Positions 6,058-14,523 of a DNA stretch of 64,000 nucleotides are shown here, one piece after another. The stretch is from Megasphaera elsdenii (GTDB lineage Bacteria; Bacillota; Negativicutes; Veillonellales; Megasphaeraceae): contig NZ_JAJBQV010000001.1 of the NCBI RefSeq assembly GCF_020539865.1, forward strand, positions 124,001-188,000. Reading direction: 5' to 3'. A model generated the notes under the pieces. That model had not been told where the DNA came from. It searched no databases and worked only from the letters and a program-made list of their open reading frames with translations. The translations under genes were made by a program, and so were the position numbers. Within the stretch, counting starts at the first letter, position 1; each line of letters starts with the position of its first letter.

Positions 6058-8502
6058 ATGGATTCTGTTATTAGTAGGGACCGGAAACTACATATCGCGA
6101 CGGGGGTCTCCCGCTGGGCGAAGCTCTGGAAGAACCAGGAAGTCCTTTGGTCGGATTTCGCGAAACGCTTAGAGACGGCCTCCGAGACGGGCGAGACCCC
6201 CGCGCAGTACCAGCACATGACGAAGGGGCAGAAGGACCGGGCCAAGGACGTTGGCGGCTTCGTCGGGGGCTACCTCGACGGCGGCCGGCGCCTCCAGTCC
6301 CGCGTCAAGTTCCGGTCCCTGGTGACATTGGATGCGGATACGCCAGCTAAATCGTTTAAGGAAGACCTGGAACGCGTGCTTGCAGGCCGCGCCTACGTCT
6401 TATACTCCACGCACTCCCACACGGCCGAGGCGCCGCGGTACCGCGTCCTCATCCCACTTGATACGGATGCCGAACCGGACGCTTACCAGGCCATCGCACG
6501 ACGGCTGGCGTCCGACATCGGCATGCAGCACTTCGACCCGTCGACGTTCGACGTGTGCCGGCTGTTCTACTGGCCATCGAAGCCGCGCGGCGGCCTTTAC
6601 GAGTACCACAACCAGCTAGGGACGCTGCTGAGCGTCCAGGATGTGCTGGCGACGTACGTCGACTGGACGGACTGCACGGCCTGGCCGACAAGCGCGACCG
6701 AGGACATCGCCCGGACGCGCGACATCAAGAAGCAGGGCGAACCCACGGAAAAGCCCGGGTTCATCGGTGCTTTCTGCCGTGTCTACACGGTACAGGAAGC
6801 CATCGCGAAGTATCTCCCGGATGTCTATGAGCCGACGGCGGACCCGGACCGCTACACGTACGCCCTGGGCTCCACGACGGGCGGCCTCGTCGTTTACGAT
6901 GACAAGTTCGCGTACAGCCATCACGGCACGGACCCGGCAGGCGGAGTAGACTGTAACGCTTTCGACCTCGTACGGCTCCAGCTCTTCGGCGTCCAGGATG
7001 AGGACGTCACGGCTGACTGCCCGGTCAACAAGCGCCCGTCCTTCAAAGCGATGCAGGATCTGGCGGCCTCGGACGACGCGGTCCTTTTAGACTACAACCA
7101 GCACAAGACCCGGGAGCTCCAGGCCCTCTGGGACGACAAGCTCATCGATGAGGACGGCAAACCCGCCAAGGTCGACAAGAGTTGGATGAAAGGCCTCACA
7201 GCGGCCACGGGCAAGCGCGGCGGCTATGAGTCGGACAGCCGTAACATCAAGCTGATCCTGATGCGGGACCCGATGCTGGCGGGCCGCGCGGCCTGGGACG
7301 AATTCCAAAGCCGTACGGTAGCCACCGGCGACCTGCCATGGCGGCAGCACGCCAAGAACACAATATGGTCGGACACGGATGATGCCTGCCTGCGTAACTA
7401 CTTAAGTCAATATTATCAGATAACAGGCAAACAGGTCATCGACGATGCCCTGGCCGAGGTCACGCATATCAACACGATACACCCGGTGCGGGAATACCTA
7501 GACGGCCTCGTCTGGGACGGCACGGAGCGCCTCGGCAGGCTCTACGTCGATTTCCTTGGCGCCGAGGACACCGAGTACACGCACGCACTGACCATCACGC
7601 ACGCCAAAGCCGCGGTGCGCCGCATCTATGAGCCCGGCTGTAAATTCGACAACGTCCTTGTCTTACAAGGTCCGCAGGGCATCGGCAAATCAACGATCAT
7701 CCGTCAAATGATGGGACCGTGGGTCAACGACTCCATCGGGGACATCACGGGGAAGGACGCCATGGAGGGCTTGAAAGGGTCTTGGGGCGTCGAACTATCG
7801 GAAATGCAGGCTACTAACCGGGCCGGTACCGACCAGATCAAGGCCTACATCAGCAAGACGGAGGACAAGTTCCGCGTAGCCTACGGCCGGCGCACGGAGA
7901 TTTTCAAACGGCAGTGCGTGTTCTTCGCGACGACGAACGACGATATCTGCCTCAGAGACCGAACTGGCGGCCGCCGATTCTGGATCCTCGAATGCCTGGG
8001 CGGCACGGAACGGGGTCCGATGGACATGGCGCTGGACGAAAAGGACCAGTACTGGGCCGAAGCGGTCTGCCTCTACCGGGAGAACCCGAGCCTATTGCTT
8101 CCGCCCGACATCGAACAGCAGGCCCGCGACGTCCAGGAAGCGAAGACCGAAGGCTCCGAGCTCCAGGGCGTCATCGAAGGGTATCTCGACATGCCGATCC
8201 CGAAGAACTGGGACCTGATGACGGTATCCGAGCGCCAGCACTTCATCCAGTACGGTGATGAGGCCGGTGATCTTGCGGACGGGCGATTCTTACAGGTAAG
8301 CACCTGCGCCATAGCGATTTGGTGCGAATGCCTTGGCGGCAACCGGGTCAACTTCACCAACGCCAAAGCCCGCGAGCTGAACACGGTACTCCGAAACATG
8401 CCTGGATGGAAACCGTATAAAGATAATAAAAGCGGGAAAATGAGATTCAAAAATTATGGTGTACAGCGGGCGTACATCCGTATTAAAAAGACAGAAAAAT
8501 AG
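6058..8502 (+). CDS. primase-VapE-type replication helicase
   Basis: An 814-residue protein likely to initiate phage replication. The first 190 residues look like an AEP/prim-pol primase: SLVTLDAD supplies acidic catalytic residues, followed by STHSHTAEAPRYRVLIPL and FDPSTFDVCRLFYWPS, the usual phage primase signature. The C-terminal half is a virulence-associated E (VapE) superfamily 3-like ATPase with Walker A LQGPQGIGKST, an acidic ELSEMQ motif and the sensor region FFATTNDDICLRDRTGGRRF. The next 370 bases hold many copies of a short repeat, consistent with an origin beside its initiator. The ATG follows TTGGAGG at normal spacing. Confidence 0.9.
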   Translation: MDSVISRDRKLHIATGVSRWAKLWKNQEVLWSDFAKRLETASETGETPAQYQHMTKGQKDRAKDVGGFVGGYLDGGRRLQSRVKFRSLVTLDADTPAKSFKEDLERVLAGRAYVLYSTHSHTAEAPRYRVLIPLDTDAEPDAYQAIARRLASDIGMQHFDPSTFDVCRLFYWPSKPRGGLYEYHNQLGTLLSVQDVLATYVDWTDCTAWPTSATEDIARTRDIKKQGEPTEKPGFIGAFCRVYTVQEAIAKYLPDVYEPTADPDRYTYALGSTTGGLVVYDDKFAYSHHGTDPAGGVDCNAFDLVRLQLFGVQDEDVTADCPVNKRPSFKAMQDLAASDDAVLLDYNQHKTRELQALWDDKLIDEDGKPAKVDKSWMKGLTAATGKRGGYESDSRNIKLILMRDPMLAGRAAWDEFQSRTVATGDLPWRQHAKNTIWSDTDDACLRNYLSQYYQITGKQVIDDALAEVTHINTIHPVREYLDGLVWDGTERLGRLYVDFLGAEDTEYTHALTITHAKAAVRRIYEPGCKFDNVLVLQGPQGIGKSTIIRQMMGPWVNDSIGDITGKDAMEGLKGSWGVELSEMQATNRAGTDQIKAYISKTEDKFRVAYGRRTEIFKRQCVFFATTNDDICLRDRTGGRRFWILECLGGTERGPMDMALDEKDQYWAEAVCLYRENPSLLLPPDIEQQARDVQEAKTEGSELQGVIEGYLDMPIPKNWDLMTVSERQHFIQYGDEAGDLADGRFLQVSTCAIAIWCECLGGNRVNFTNAKARELNTVLRNMPGWKPYKDNKSGKMRFKNYGVQRAYIRIKKTEK

Positions 8503-8876
8503 TGGCAACTTTCACGTCGCCATAATCGGAAACATCGTGTAATCGGTGAAAACCAACTTTATTTATGATTATCAATTCTAAAAAGCGAAAATTGTTGCCA
8601 GTGTTGCCTAATATTGCCGATTCTTTTTCAAATTGGCAACACTGGCAATCCGGCACTACCATGCCACTTATTAGTGTTCTGTTTCCAATGTTGCCAATTA
8701 TTACTATAAAATTTTAAAAAGGGTATATAGACGCGCGCGAGAGTTTTAGTAAAAAATCCGTTGATAAGATACTTTCAAAATGCATTGCCTAATTCCCTGC
8801 TTTTAAGCTAAATGGAAAAAATTGGCAACTTTGGCAACACGCGGTTGGTTCGCAGGAAGGAGATTGTACGCAACAC
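8503..8876. repeat. TTGGCAAC/GTTGCCAA iteron-like cluster
   Basis: A 374-base AT-rich gap with no gene. It holds at least six near-identical 7-8 base elements in both orientations: TGGCAAC at 8503-8509, GTTGCCA at 8594-8600, GTTGCC at 8603-8608, TTGGCAAC at 8633-8640, GTTGCCAA at 8690-8697, and TTGGCAAC at 8822-8829 and 8831-8838, plus looser copies (8613, 8643). The cluster lies right behind the primase/VapE gene. Known phage origins have the same design, so these are candidate initiator iterons; an operator array for an early regulator is the alternative. Confidence 0.6.
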
Positions 8877-9173
8877 ATGGACATTAACGAAAAAGACGTC
8901 GAAAGGTACCTCGTGACCCTTTCGCATAAAAATAAAATTCTAACGTTTAAACTGGTGAGCCCGAACCAGTCCGGCGTGCCGGACCGGATCGTCATCGCAC
9001 CGGACGGGGCGCTGTATTTCGTCGAGCTGAAACGGCCGGGGCAGCAGCCGCGGCCCCTCCAGCAGAGCGTCTTTGCCAAATTACGCAATTACGGCCACCC
9101 CGTCTACATCATCGACAATAAGGACATCGCGAAGCGGTTCATCGACGACATCGTCCTTAAACGGCGGCCATGA
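8877..9173 (+). CDS. VRR-NUC domain nuclease
   Basis: A 98-residue stand-alone VRR-NUC nuclease. These PD-(D/E)XK-type enzymes process structured DNA such as junctions or flaps. The diagnostic run is present: QSGVPDRIVIAPDG (catalytic Asp), then YFVELKRPGQQPRPLQ (catalytic Glu and Lys), ending with an HPVYIIDN strand. The length is typical of the phage form. It overlaps the SNF2 helicase gene by four bases; the nuclease-SNF2 pair is a common phage early module, so the two probably work together. Confidence 0.92.
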   Translation: MDINEKDVERYLVTLSHKNKILTFKLVSPNQSGVPDRIVIAPDGALYFVELKRPGQQPRPLQQSVFAKLRNYGHPVYIIDNKDIAKRFIDDIVLKRRP

Positions 9174-10522
9174 TGTGGTTCACGCCGCATGATTATCAGC
9201 AGACGGCCATCGACAAGGCCCTGGAGACGCCGCGCTGCGGGCTGTTCCTCCCGATGGGCCTCGGGAAGACCGCCGTGACACTGAGCGTCATCGCCGAACT
9301 CCTGTATGACCGCCTGGAGCTCGGCAAGGTCCTCATCATCGCGCCGAAGAAGGTCGCCGAGAGCACCTGGCAGGATGAGATGGCCAAATGGGACAACTTC
9401 AAGGAGCTGACGGTTTCAACCGTCCTTGGTTCAGAGCGTCAGCGCCGGGATGCCCTGGCCGCCGATGCCGACATCTACATCACGAACCGCGAAAACACGG
9501 TGTGGCTCATGGAGCAGTATCACTACCATCCGCCGTTCGACATGCTGGTACTCGATGAGTCGTCGTCCTTCAAGAATCCCCAGGCGAAGCGCTTCAAAGC
9601 CTTACGGAAGTGCCGGAGTTGCTTTTCCCGGGTGATCCTCTTGACCGGGACGCCGTCGCCAAACAATCTCATGGACCTGTGGGCACAGCTGTACTTACTA
9701 GATGGCGGCGAACGGCTGGGGCGGACGCTGACGGCGTACCGCCACAACTATTTCAAGCCCGACAAGACCAACGGCCCTATCGTCTACAGCTATAAGATCC
9801 TTGGGCCGAACGCCGAGAAAGAGATATACCGGCGTATCGGTGACATCTGCCTGTCGATGAAGGGCACGGTCCACGTGCCGAAGATCATCAACCCGATAAC
9901 CATCAAGCTGTCGGACACGGAGATGGCGCTTTACCGGAAATTCGCGAAAGAGCAGGTCCTTAAGATCGGCGGCGAAGAAATTACGGCGTCGAACGCCGCA
10001 GCCCTGTCGAACAAGCTCTTGCAGCTGTCCGGCGGCGCTATTTACGACGAAGACGGTCGGGCCATCGTCATTCACGACGCCAAACTGCAGCGGCTGAAGG
10101 AGATCGTCGAGGACAACGCCGGGCACCCGATACTGGTCTTTTATCAGTATAAGCATGAGCTGGAACGGCTGCTTTCAATCTTTAAGAGCGCCCGGGAGCT
10201 GAAGACGGCCGACGACCTCCGGGCTTGGAACCGCGGAGCCGTCCCGATGCTGCTGGCGCATCCTGCCAGCGCCGGCTATGGGCTGAACCTCCAGCAGGGC
10301 GGACACATCATCGTATGGTACAGCCTCACATGGAGCCTGGAGCAGTATCTCCAGGCCAACGCCCGGCTTTGCCGCCAGGGCCAGACGGAGACCGTCGTCA
10401 TCCATCAGCTGATTGCTAAAGGGACCGTCGATGAGGCCGTCGCCCAAGCGCTGAAACGGAAGGATGCGGGTCAGCAGGCCATGCTGGACGCCATCCGCAT
10501 CACTGTGAAGGAGTTGAGTTAA
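9170..10522 (+). CDS. SNF2-family DEAD-like helicase
   Basis: ATP-dependent DNA translocase of the SNF2/superfamily 2 group, 450 residues. Visible motifs are Q-like PHDYQQTAI, Walker A LPMGLGKT (about residues 27-34), LVLDESSSFKN (motif II, DES variant of DEAH), LLTGTPSPNN (motif III), and the C-terminal ASAGYGLNLQ and NARLCRQGQTETV (motifs V and VI with the arginine finger). The start overlaps the VRR-NUC gene by ATGA. The role is probably in replication or recombination fork remodelling. Confidence 0.93.
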   Translation: MMWFTPHDYQQTAIDKALETPRCGLFLPMGLGKTAVTLSVIAELLYDRLELGKVLIIAPKKVAESTWQDEMAKWDNFKELTVSTVLGSERQRRDALAADADIYITNRENTVWLMEQYHYHPPFDMLVLDESSSFKNPQAKRFKALRKCRSCFSRVILLTGTPSPNNLMDLWAQLYLLDGGERLGRTLTAYRHNYFKPDKTNGPIVYSYKILGPNAEKEIYRRIGDICLSMKGTVHVPKIINPITIKLSDTEMALYRKFAKEQVLKIGGEEITASNAAALSNKLLQLSGGAIYDEDGRAIVIHDAKLQRLKEIVEDNAGHPILVFYQYKHELERLLSIFKSARELKTADDLRAWNRGAVPMLLAHPASAGYGLNLQQGGHIIVWYSLTWSLEQYLQANARLCRQGQTETVVIHQLIAKGTVDEAVAQALKRKDAGQQAMLDAIRITVKELS

Positions 10523-10523
10523 G

Positions 10524-10745
10524 ATGAACCACTTAGATAAAGAGCTCTATAAGCTCCGGCCCCGCGTACCGAGGCGGCCGCACTTTTTCGGCAGCGGCAA
10601 AACGCGTCGGAATCGACACGTTTACCAGGAGCCGGAGCCCGTGAAACAAGTGAATCCGGGAAGCCTTGCGGACGACATACGCGAAGCGAACCGTTTGAAA
10701 ATCGATTATGGGATTTATATGGCCCGCAAGATGGGCTGGATGTAA
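10524..10745 (+). CDS. small basic phage protein, unknown
   Basis: A 73-residue basic protein with an Arg/Pro-rich N-terminal half (RPRVPRRPHFFG) and a helical C-terminal half (ADDIREANRLKIDYGIYMARKMGW). The ATG sits one base past the helicase stop codon; GGAGTTGAG provides a ribosome site inside the upstream gene. No family was recognised. The basic composition would allow nucleic acid binding, which is inference only. Confidence 0.68.
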   Translation: MNHLDKELYKLRPRVPRRPHFFGSGKTRRNRHVYQEPEPVKQVNPGSLADDIREANRLKIDYGIYMARKMGWM

Positions 10746-10754
10746 GGAGGAGCT

Positions 10755-10967
10755 ATGACAAAACCGAAAGATTTCCCGGACTACTGCAAAAGCGGTGAAG
10801 TCCATACACATAAGATGACGGAAGCTGAAAAGGAAGCTTTTGAGAAAGAACGGGCCGCGCGGCACAAGAAATACCCTTGGCGCGATAGCAAGAACGCCGT
10901 CAACGATGCCGAGAACTACACGGTATCGGGCATCAAGCAACGCGATAAGAAAGGGGGGCATCGCTGA
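10755..10967 (+). CDS. small charged phage protein, unknown
   Basis: A 70-residue charged protein behind AAGGAGGAGCT. The middle is a highly charged helix (MTEAEKEAFEKERAARHKK). The last base of its stop codon is shared with the start of the dCTP deaminase gene, so the two are tightly coupled. The family is unknown. Confidence 0.68.
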   Translation: MTKPKDFPDYCKSGEVHTHKMTEAEKEAFEKERAARHKKYPWRDSKNAVNDAENYTVSGIKQRDKKGGHR

Positions 10968-11497
10968 TGCTTTTATCGGGGAACCGCATCCGTCAGCAGA
11001 TGGCGTCGGGGAACATCGTCATCAAGCCCTTCGACAACCGCCACGTCAACCCGAACAGCGTCAACCTGACGCTGTACCATGAACTCCTGGCTTATGACGA
11101 CGTAACGCTGGACATGAAGCGCGAAGAAAAAGCCCATGTGCTGACCATCCCGGAAAAAGGTCTCGTACTCAAGCCGGACACGTTGTATCTGGGCCGGACG
11201 AACGAGTATACGGAGACGCATGGCTTCGTACCGATGATCGAAGGCCGGTCCTCCATCGGGCGTCTGGGCATGTTCGTCCACGTGACGGCCGGCTTCGGCG
11301 ACGTCGGTTTCTGCGGCTACTGGACACTGGAGATCTTCGTCGTTCAGCCGCTGATCATCTACCCGGATGTCGAGGTCTGCCAGATTTACTATCATGACAT
11401 CGACCCGGATTACGACGAATACCGGTCGGCAAAATACCAGCACAACCACGGTATCCAGGTGAGTCAGCTGTGGCAGGATTTTAGGAAAGGGGTGTAG
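10967..11497 (+). CDS. dcd: dCTP deaminase
   Basis: Deaminates dCTP to dUTP (or onward to dUMP in bifunctional forms), feeding thymidylate synthesis for phage DNA. At 176 residues it has family length and signatures: SGNRIRQQ at the N terminus, NPNSVNLTL, the phosphate-binding EGRSSIGRLGMFVH, and the catalytic region GDVGFCGYWTLEI with the conserved Glu. The C terminus is the usual flexible cap. It sits in the early operon between two small genes. Whether it makes dUTP or dUMP cannot be told from the sequence alone. Confidence 0.9.
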   Translation: MLLSGNRIRQQMASGNIVIKPFDNRHVNPNSVNLTLYHELLAYDDVTLDMKREEKAHVLTIPEKGLVLKPDTLYLGRTNEYTETHGFVPMIEGRSSIGRLGMFVHVTAGFGDVGFCGYWTLEIFVVQPLIIYPDVEVCQIYYHDIDPDYDEYRSAKYQHNHGIQVSQLWQDFRKGV

Positions 11498-11499
11498 GC

Positions 11500-11778
11500 A
11501 TGGACGCAAAGATGCTGCATGACACCAAGAAGCCGGACCACTACCTGTGGAAAGGCGTCGAATGTAAGGACGTCATCGGAATCATGACGCGCGGCCTTTC
11601 GGGAGAAGACGCCTATTATCTAGGGAACATCGTCAAATACCTGTACCGCTACCCCAAGAAAGGGACTCCCGTGAAAGACGTCGCCAAAGCCGCGGAATAT
11701 CTCACGATGCTGTTACATAGTGTAGAAGGAGCTGAAGAAAATGAGTCTTTTAAGGAAGATGAAACGGGCGGCCGTTAA
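11500..11778 (+). CDS. DUF3310 protein
   Basis: A 92-residue DUF3310 family protein, often listed as a phage nucleotide kinase-like protein without proven activity. The family features are KKPDHYLWKGVECKDVI near the N terminus and GNIVKYLYRYPKKG followed by a helical AAEYLTMLL. A 16-residue remnant of the same type is at 5191-5241. The ATG follows GGAAAGGGG. Its 3' end overlaps the next gene by 38 bases. Confidence 0.85.
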   Translation: MDAKMLHDTKKPDHYLWKGVECKDVIGIMTRGLSGEDAYYLGNIVKYLYRYPKKGTPVKDVAKAAEYLTMLLHSVEGAEENESFKEDETGGR

Positions 11779-12265
11779 ACCGCCTATGTCCGGCCTTTCT
11801 GTCGACGTCGGCCGGAGACTGCAACTGAAGAGTAAGCCCGTGAACCGCAAAGGGCTTGACCTGCATGATAAGATGCTTATCAAGTCGACACTGGACCGTT
11901 CCGTCGATTTTTGGATGACCTGTACGCTGATGGCGCTACATGATGAATTCGGTTTCGGCGTCGTCCGGCTTCAAAGAGCCTATGATAAGATCTGCGGCAT
12001 CTCGGCTTGTGTCGGCGGTGGTACAATCCGCCTCGAAGACTTGCAGCACTTCATCGGCTGCGGCTTCGACGAAGTGAAATACGAAAAACTGTTCGGCAAG
12101 GAACGCGTCGCGACGCCGGAGCTGGAGGACCAGCTCAAATGCGCCCTGGCCGTAGCCCTGCCGTCGGGCCTGCGCGAGAAACTGGTGAGCGCCGCCAACG
12201 ACGGCGGCCTGACATTGAATCAGTACGTCGTGAAAGTCCTGAAGGACAGCGTGAAGGAGGAATGA
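11741..12265 (+). CDS. phage protein with C-terminal RHH-like segment
   Basis: A 174-residue protein with a basic N terminus (MSLLRKMKRAAVKPP), a central helical part and a C-terminal segment LREKLVSAANDGGLTLNQYVVKVL that resembles the two helices of a ribbon-helix-helix DNA-binding fold. It overlaps the 3' end of the DUF3310 gene and is followed closely by a DUF1492-type regulator. I do not recognise the full-length family. A regulatory role just before the late genes is plausible but inferred. Confidence 0.65.
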   Translation: MSLLRKMKRAAVKPPMSGLSVDVGRRLQLKSKPVNRKGLDLHDKMLIKSTLDRSVDFWMTCTLMALHDEFGFGVVRLQRAYDKICGISACVGGGTIRLEDLQHFIGCGFDEVKYEKLFGKERVATPELEDQLKCALAVALPSGLREKLVSAANDGGLTLNQYVVKVLKDSVKEE

Positions 12266-12269
12266 TGGA

Positions 12270-12752
12270 TTGAGCGAAGCCGAAGAGTATTTGAACACCA
12301 TCCGCCGGCTGGACGCACGGCTACGGGTGAAGGAACATGAACGGAAGCGTCTGGAAGATGACATATGCAGCCTGTCGGCCATCGACTATAGCAACAGTCA
12401 CGTAGCCGGAGGCAAGCCACTCGACATCTCCGATAAGATTGCCAGGCTCGACGATATCATCCGTCGGGCCAACGAAGAATGGGATGCATTCATCGACCGC
12501 CGGGCTGAAGCCGCAAGCCTCATCGAGCAGATTGAAGACCCGGACCAGCGTGACGTCCTCATGGGCTACTACGTGTGGTGCTTCAGCTGGGCCGATGTCA
12601 TGGCCGATATCGGTGTTGGGAAGACTAAGTTGTTTGAGCTGAAGCGCGATGCCATGGCCCATTTCGAAGTGATTTATGCTAAAAATGCTGCTTTTTTAAA
12701 ATTGCGAACTCAAACGGACAAAGACGAACTCGAACGGAATGGCGCGAACTGA
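12270..12752 (+). CDS. DUF1492/ArpU-like late gene regulator
   Basis: A 160-residue protein with a long N-terminal coiled coil (about residues 1-90) and a C-terminal sigma-region-4-like helix-turn-helix (QRDVLMGYYVWCFSWADVMADIGVGKTKLFELKRDAMAHF). This layout fits the DUF1492, ArpU and RinA-type proteins that switch on phage packaging and structural genes. It starts with TTG behind AAGGAGG. An extended -10 promoter with a poor -35 lies directly downstream and ahead of the terminase genes, as expected for an activator-dependent late promoter. Confidence 0.78.
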   Translation: MSEAEEYLNTIRRLDARLRVKEHERKRLEDDICSLSAIDYSNSHVAGGKPLDISDKIARLDDIIRRANEEWDAFIDRRAEAASLIEQIEDPDQRDVLMGYYVWCFSWADVMADIGVGKTKLFELKRDAMAHFEVIYAKNAAFLKLRTQTDKDELERNGAN

Positions 12753-12759
12753 CGACCGG

Positions 12760-12768
12760 TGATATAAT
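12760..12768 (+). promoter_or_regulatory. candidate late promoter, extended -10
   Basis: TGATATAAT is a perfect extended -10 element, while the position 17 bases upstream (TGGCGC) is a poor -35. It lies directly after the DUF1492-type regulator gene and about 150 bases before the small terminase gene. A weak -35 is typical of promoters that need an activator, so this is a candidate target of the upstream regulator. Confidence 0.45.
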
Positions 12769-12855
12769 GTAAACTGGAAATAGAAGGGACAAGAAGTCAA
12801 CACATTCATTGGGTAAACACCTCCTTATTTTTCAAATCAGTAAAATCACACAGGG

Positions 12856-12893
12856 AAAGCCATCGACACAAGCCTCGTGTCGATGGCTTTTCT
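12856..12893 (+). terminator. strong hairpin between late promoter and terS
   Basis: A perfect 14-base-pair stem, AAAGCCATCGACAC with GTGTCGATGGCTTT, encloses a 7-base loop and runs into TTTTCTATT. It looks like an intrinsic terminator of the early operon. It stands downstream of the candidate late promoter and 26 bases before the terminase start, so late transcripts would have to read through it. Confidence 0.75.
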
Positions 12894-12918
12894 ATTCCCA
12901 GCGAAAGGAGTTGATAGC

Positions 12919-13701
12919 ATGGGACGACATAAAGACCGGAACCCGAAACGCAGGCGGGCTTATGAAATCTGGCTTGCCAGCGGCGGACGGTTACGCAACA
13001 AGGACATCGCGCAACAGGTCGGTGGCGTCACGGCTGACGACATCAAGCGCTGGAAGTTTAGGGATCAATGGGAGAAACAGGACCCGGACGCAAAGGCCAG
13101 GAATTATGAATGGACGGAGCCGGACGCCCCGAAGCTCGATGATGAAGATATCACCGACGAGGAAGCACAGCGGCAGGCTGAATCGATGCATCGGCATTTC
13201 CAGGACGGGATGACCGATAAGCAGCGGCTGTTCTGCATCTACTACGTCAATAGCTTTAATGCTGTTACAAGTTATCAGAGGGCTTATAGATGCAAACGTC
13301 TCACGGCGTGCAACACAGCCTACGAGTTACTGCATAAGCCTATCGTAAGCAAGTATATCCGATACCTCAAGGAGCTCCGCTTGCAGAGCCTGTTCGCCGA
13401 TGGTGGCGATATCGTCGAGATGTATATGCGTATCGCCTTCGCCAACATCAATCAGTTCGTCGTAGTCAAGGACGGAGAAGTACACTCGGCAGACTCGGAC
13501 AGCATCGACGGCCAGCTGGTACAGGAAATCAAGTCCACCAGTGATGGCGTGTCTATCAAGCTGGCTGACCGGATGAAGGCTTTGCAGTGGTTGTCGGATT
13601 ACTTCCAGCTGAACCCGAAGGACCGTCACAAGAAAGTCTATGACGATAGGGTGCTTGCTATGAAGCAGAAGGAACTGGAGATGAAGGACTTCTATGGCTG
13701 A
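12919..13701 (+). CDS. terminase small subunit (XtmA/Terminase_2 type)
   Basis: DNA-recognition subunit of the packaging motor, 260 residues. The N terminus has an HTH-like segment (AYEIWLASGGRLRNKDIAQQV); the centre has the Terminase_2 signature MTDKQRLFCIYYVNSFNAVTSYQRAY, followed by LLHKPIVSKYIRYLKE and a long C-terminal coiled region for oligomerisation. The ATG at 12919 has AAAGGAG at good spacing. It is the first gene of the late operon. A second, P27-like small terminase follows at 14524, which is unusual. Confidence 0.87.
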   Translation: MGRHKDRNPKRRRAYEIWLASGGRLRNKDIAQQVGGVTADDIKRWKFRDQWEKQDPDAKARNYEWTEPDAPKLDDEDITDEEAQRQAESMHRHFQDGMTDKQRLFCIYYVNSFNAVTSYQRAYRCKRLTACNTAYELLHKPIVSKYIRYLKELRLQSLFADGGDIVEMYMRIAFANINQFVVVKDGEVHSADSDSIDGQLVQEIKSTSDGVSIKLADRMKALQWLSDYFQLNPKDRHKKVYDDRVLAMKQKELEMKDFYG

Positions 13702-14368
13702 GCCGTGGGCGGCTGCGTTCTATAAGTCTGAGGCTTGGCGGTCCTTGCGCCGGGCACTGATACAAGAGCGCGGCACCGTGTGTCCTGCCTGCCATCGGGA
13801 CTATATGGCAGACACGTCTAAGCTTATCGCGCATCACATCCAAGAGCTGACACCTGAGACTGTGACAGACGCAAGCGTTGCCTTGAATCCATCGAACGTC
13901 GAGCTCATCTGCTTCGACTGCCACAACAAGGCGCATAAGCGATATGGCCAGGGTACACATCACGTGTATCTGGTGTACGGTGCACCGTGCAGTGGTAAGT
14001 CGACCTTGGTCCGGCAGATGATGCACCGCGGCGACCTCATCGTCGACATGGATCTGCTGTTCTATGCCGTGTCCGGGTGTAATCTGTACGATAAGCCGGA
14101 CCAGCTGAAGAGCGACGTGTTCGCTGTCCGTTCCTTGCTACTGGACCGGATACAGCACCGGGCTGGCCGGTGGGGCGATGCTTATATCGTCGGTGGTTAT
14201 CCCTTCAAGCTGGAGCGTGAAGAGCTGGCCCGGAAGCTTGGGGCTGAACTCATCTTCTGCGACTTGCCGGAAGAGCAGTGCAAAGCCAACGCCCGTACGG
14301 GCCGCGGGAATCTGGCGAAAGCCTGGGAAGGATACATTGAACGGTGGTTCGATGATTATCAAGCATAG
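13694..14368 (+). CDS. HNH endonuclease fused to P-loop kinase-like domain
   Basis: A 224-residue two-domain protein. Residues 1-90 form an HNH nuclease with CPACHRDY, the catalytic-type AHHIQEL and a second CxxC in ICFDCHNKAHKR. Residues 95-224 form a P-loop nucleotide kinase-like domain with YLVYGAPCSGKSTLVRQM and an acidic VDMDLLFYAV. HNH proteins beside terminases are needed for cos cleavage in HK97-like phages of Gram-positive hosts, so the first domain fits packaging. The role of the attached kinase-like domain is unclear. The gene overlaps terS by 8 bases. The two domains are in one uninterrupted frame. Confidence 0.82.
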   Translation: MAEPWAAAFYKSEAWRSLRRALIQERGTVCPACHRDYMADTSKLIAHHIQELTPETVTDASVALNPSNVELICFDCHNKAHKRYGQGTHHVYLVYGAPCSGKSTLVRQMMHRGDLIVDMDLLFYAVSGCNLYDKPDQLKSDVFAVRSLLLDRIQHRAGRWGDAYIVGGYPFKLEREELARKLGAELIFCDLPEEQCKANARTGRGNLAKAWEGYIERWFDDYQA

Positions 14369-14523
14369 CCCCCCCGGGTGCTTAAAAATTTTAAGAAAAA
14401 GCCGAACCGTGGCGAGTACCCTTTTTTCATCCGCACCAAAATTTTGACTTTTCCGGCGAAGATTTTTGAAATCGGAAATACTGGAACGAGAAACGCTTTT
14501 ATACCGTGTGAGGAGGCGAGAAC
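14369..14523. other. candidate cos/packaging region
   Basis: A 155-base gap between the HNH gene and the second small terminase. It begins with a C7G3 run (14369-14378) bracketed by AAGCA and TGCTT arms, followed by AT-rich and mixed sequence without a gene. In phages with an HNH protein, P27-type TerS and this TerL type, the cohesive end site usually lies next to these genes. The G/C run beside an HNH gene is the only direct support. A weak terminator of the HNH gene is the alternative. Confidence 0.3.

Noticed and set aside
12809..13213. Frame overlapping the terminator and terS
   Set aside because: It runs through the hairpin at 12856-12890 and lies out of frame within the small terminase, which has the proper ribosome site and family match.
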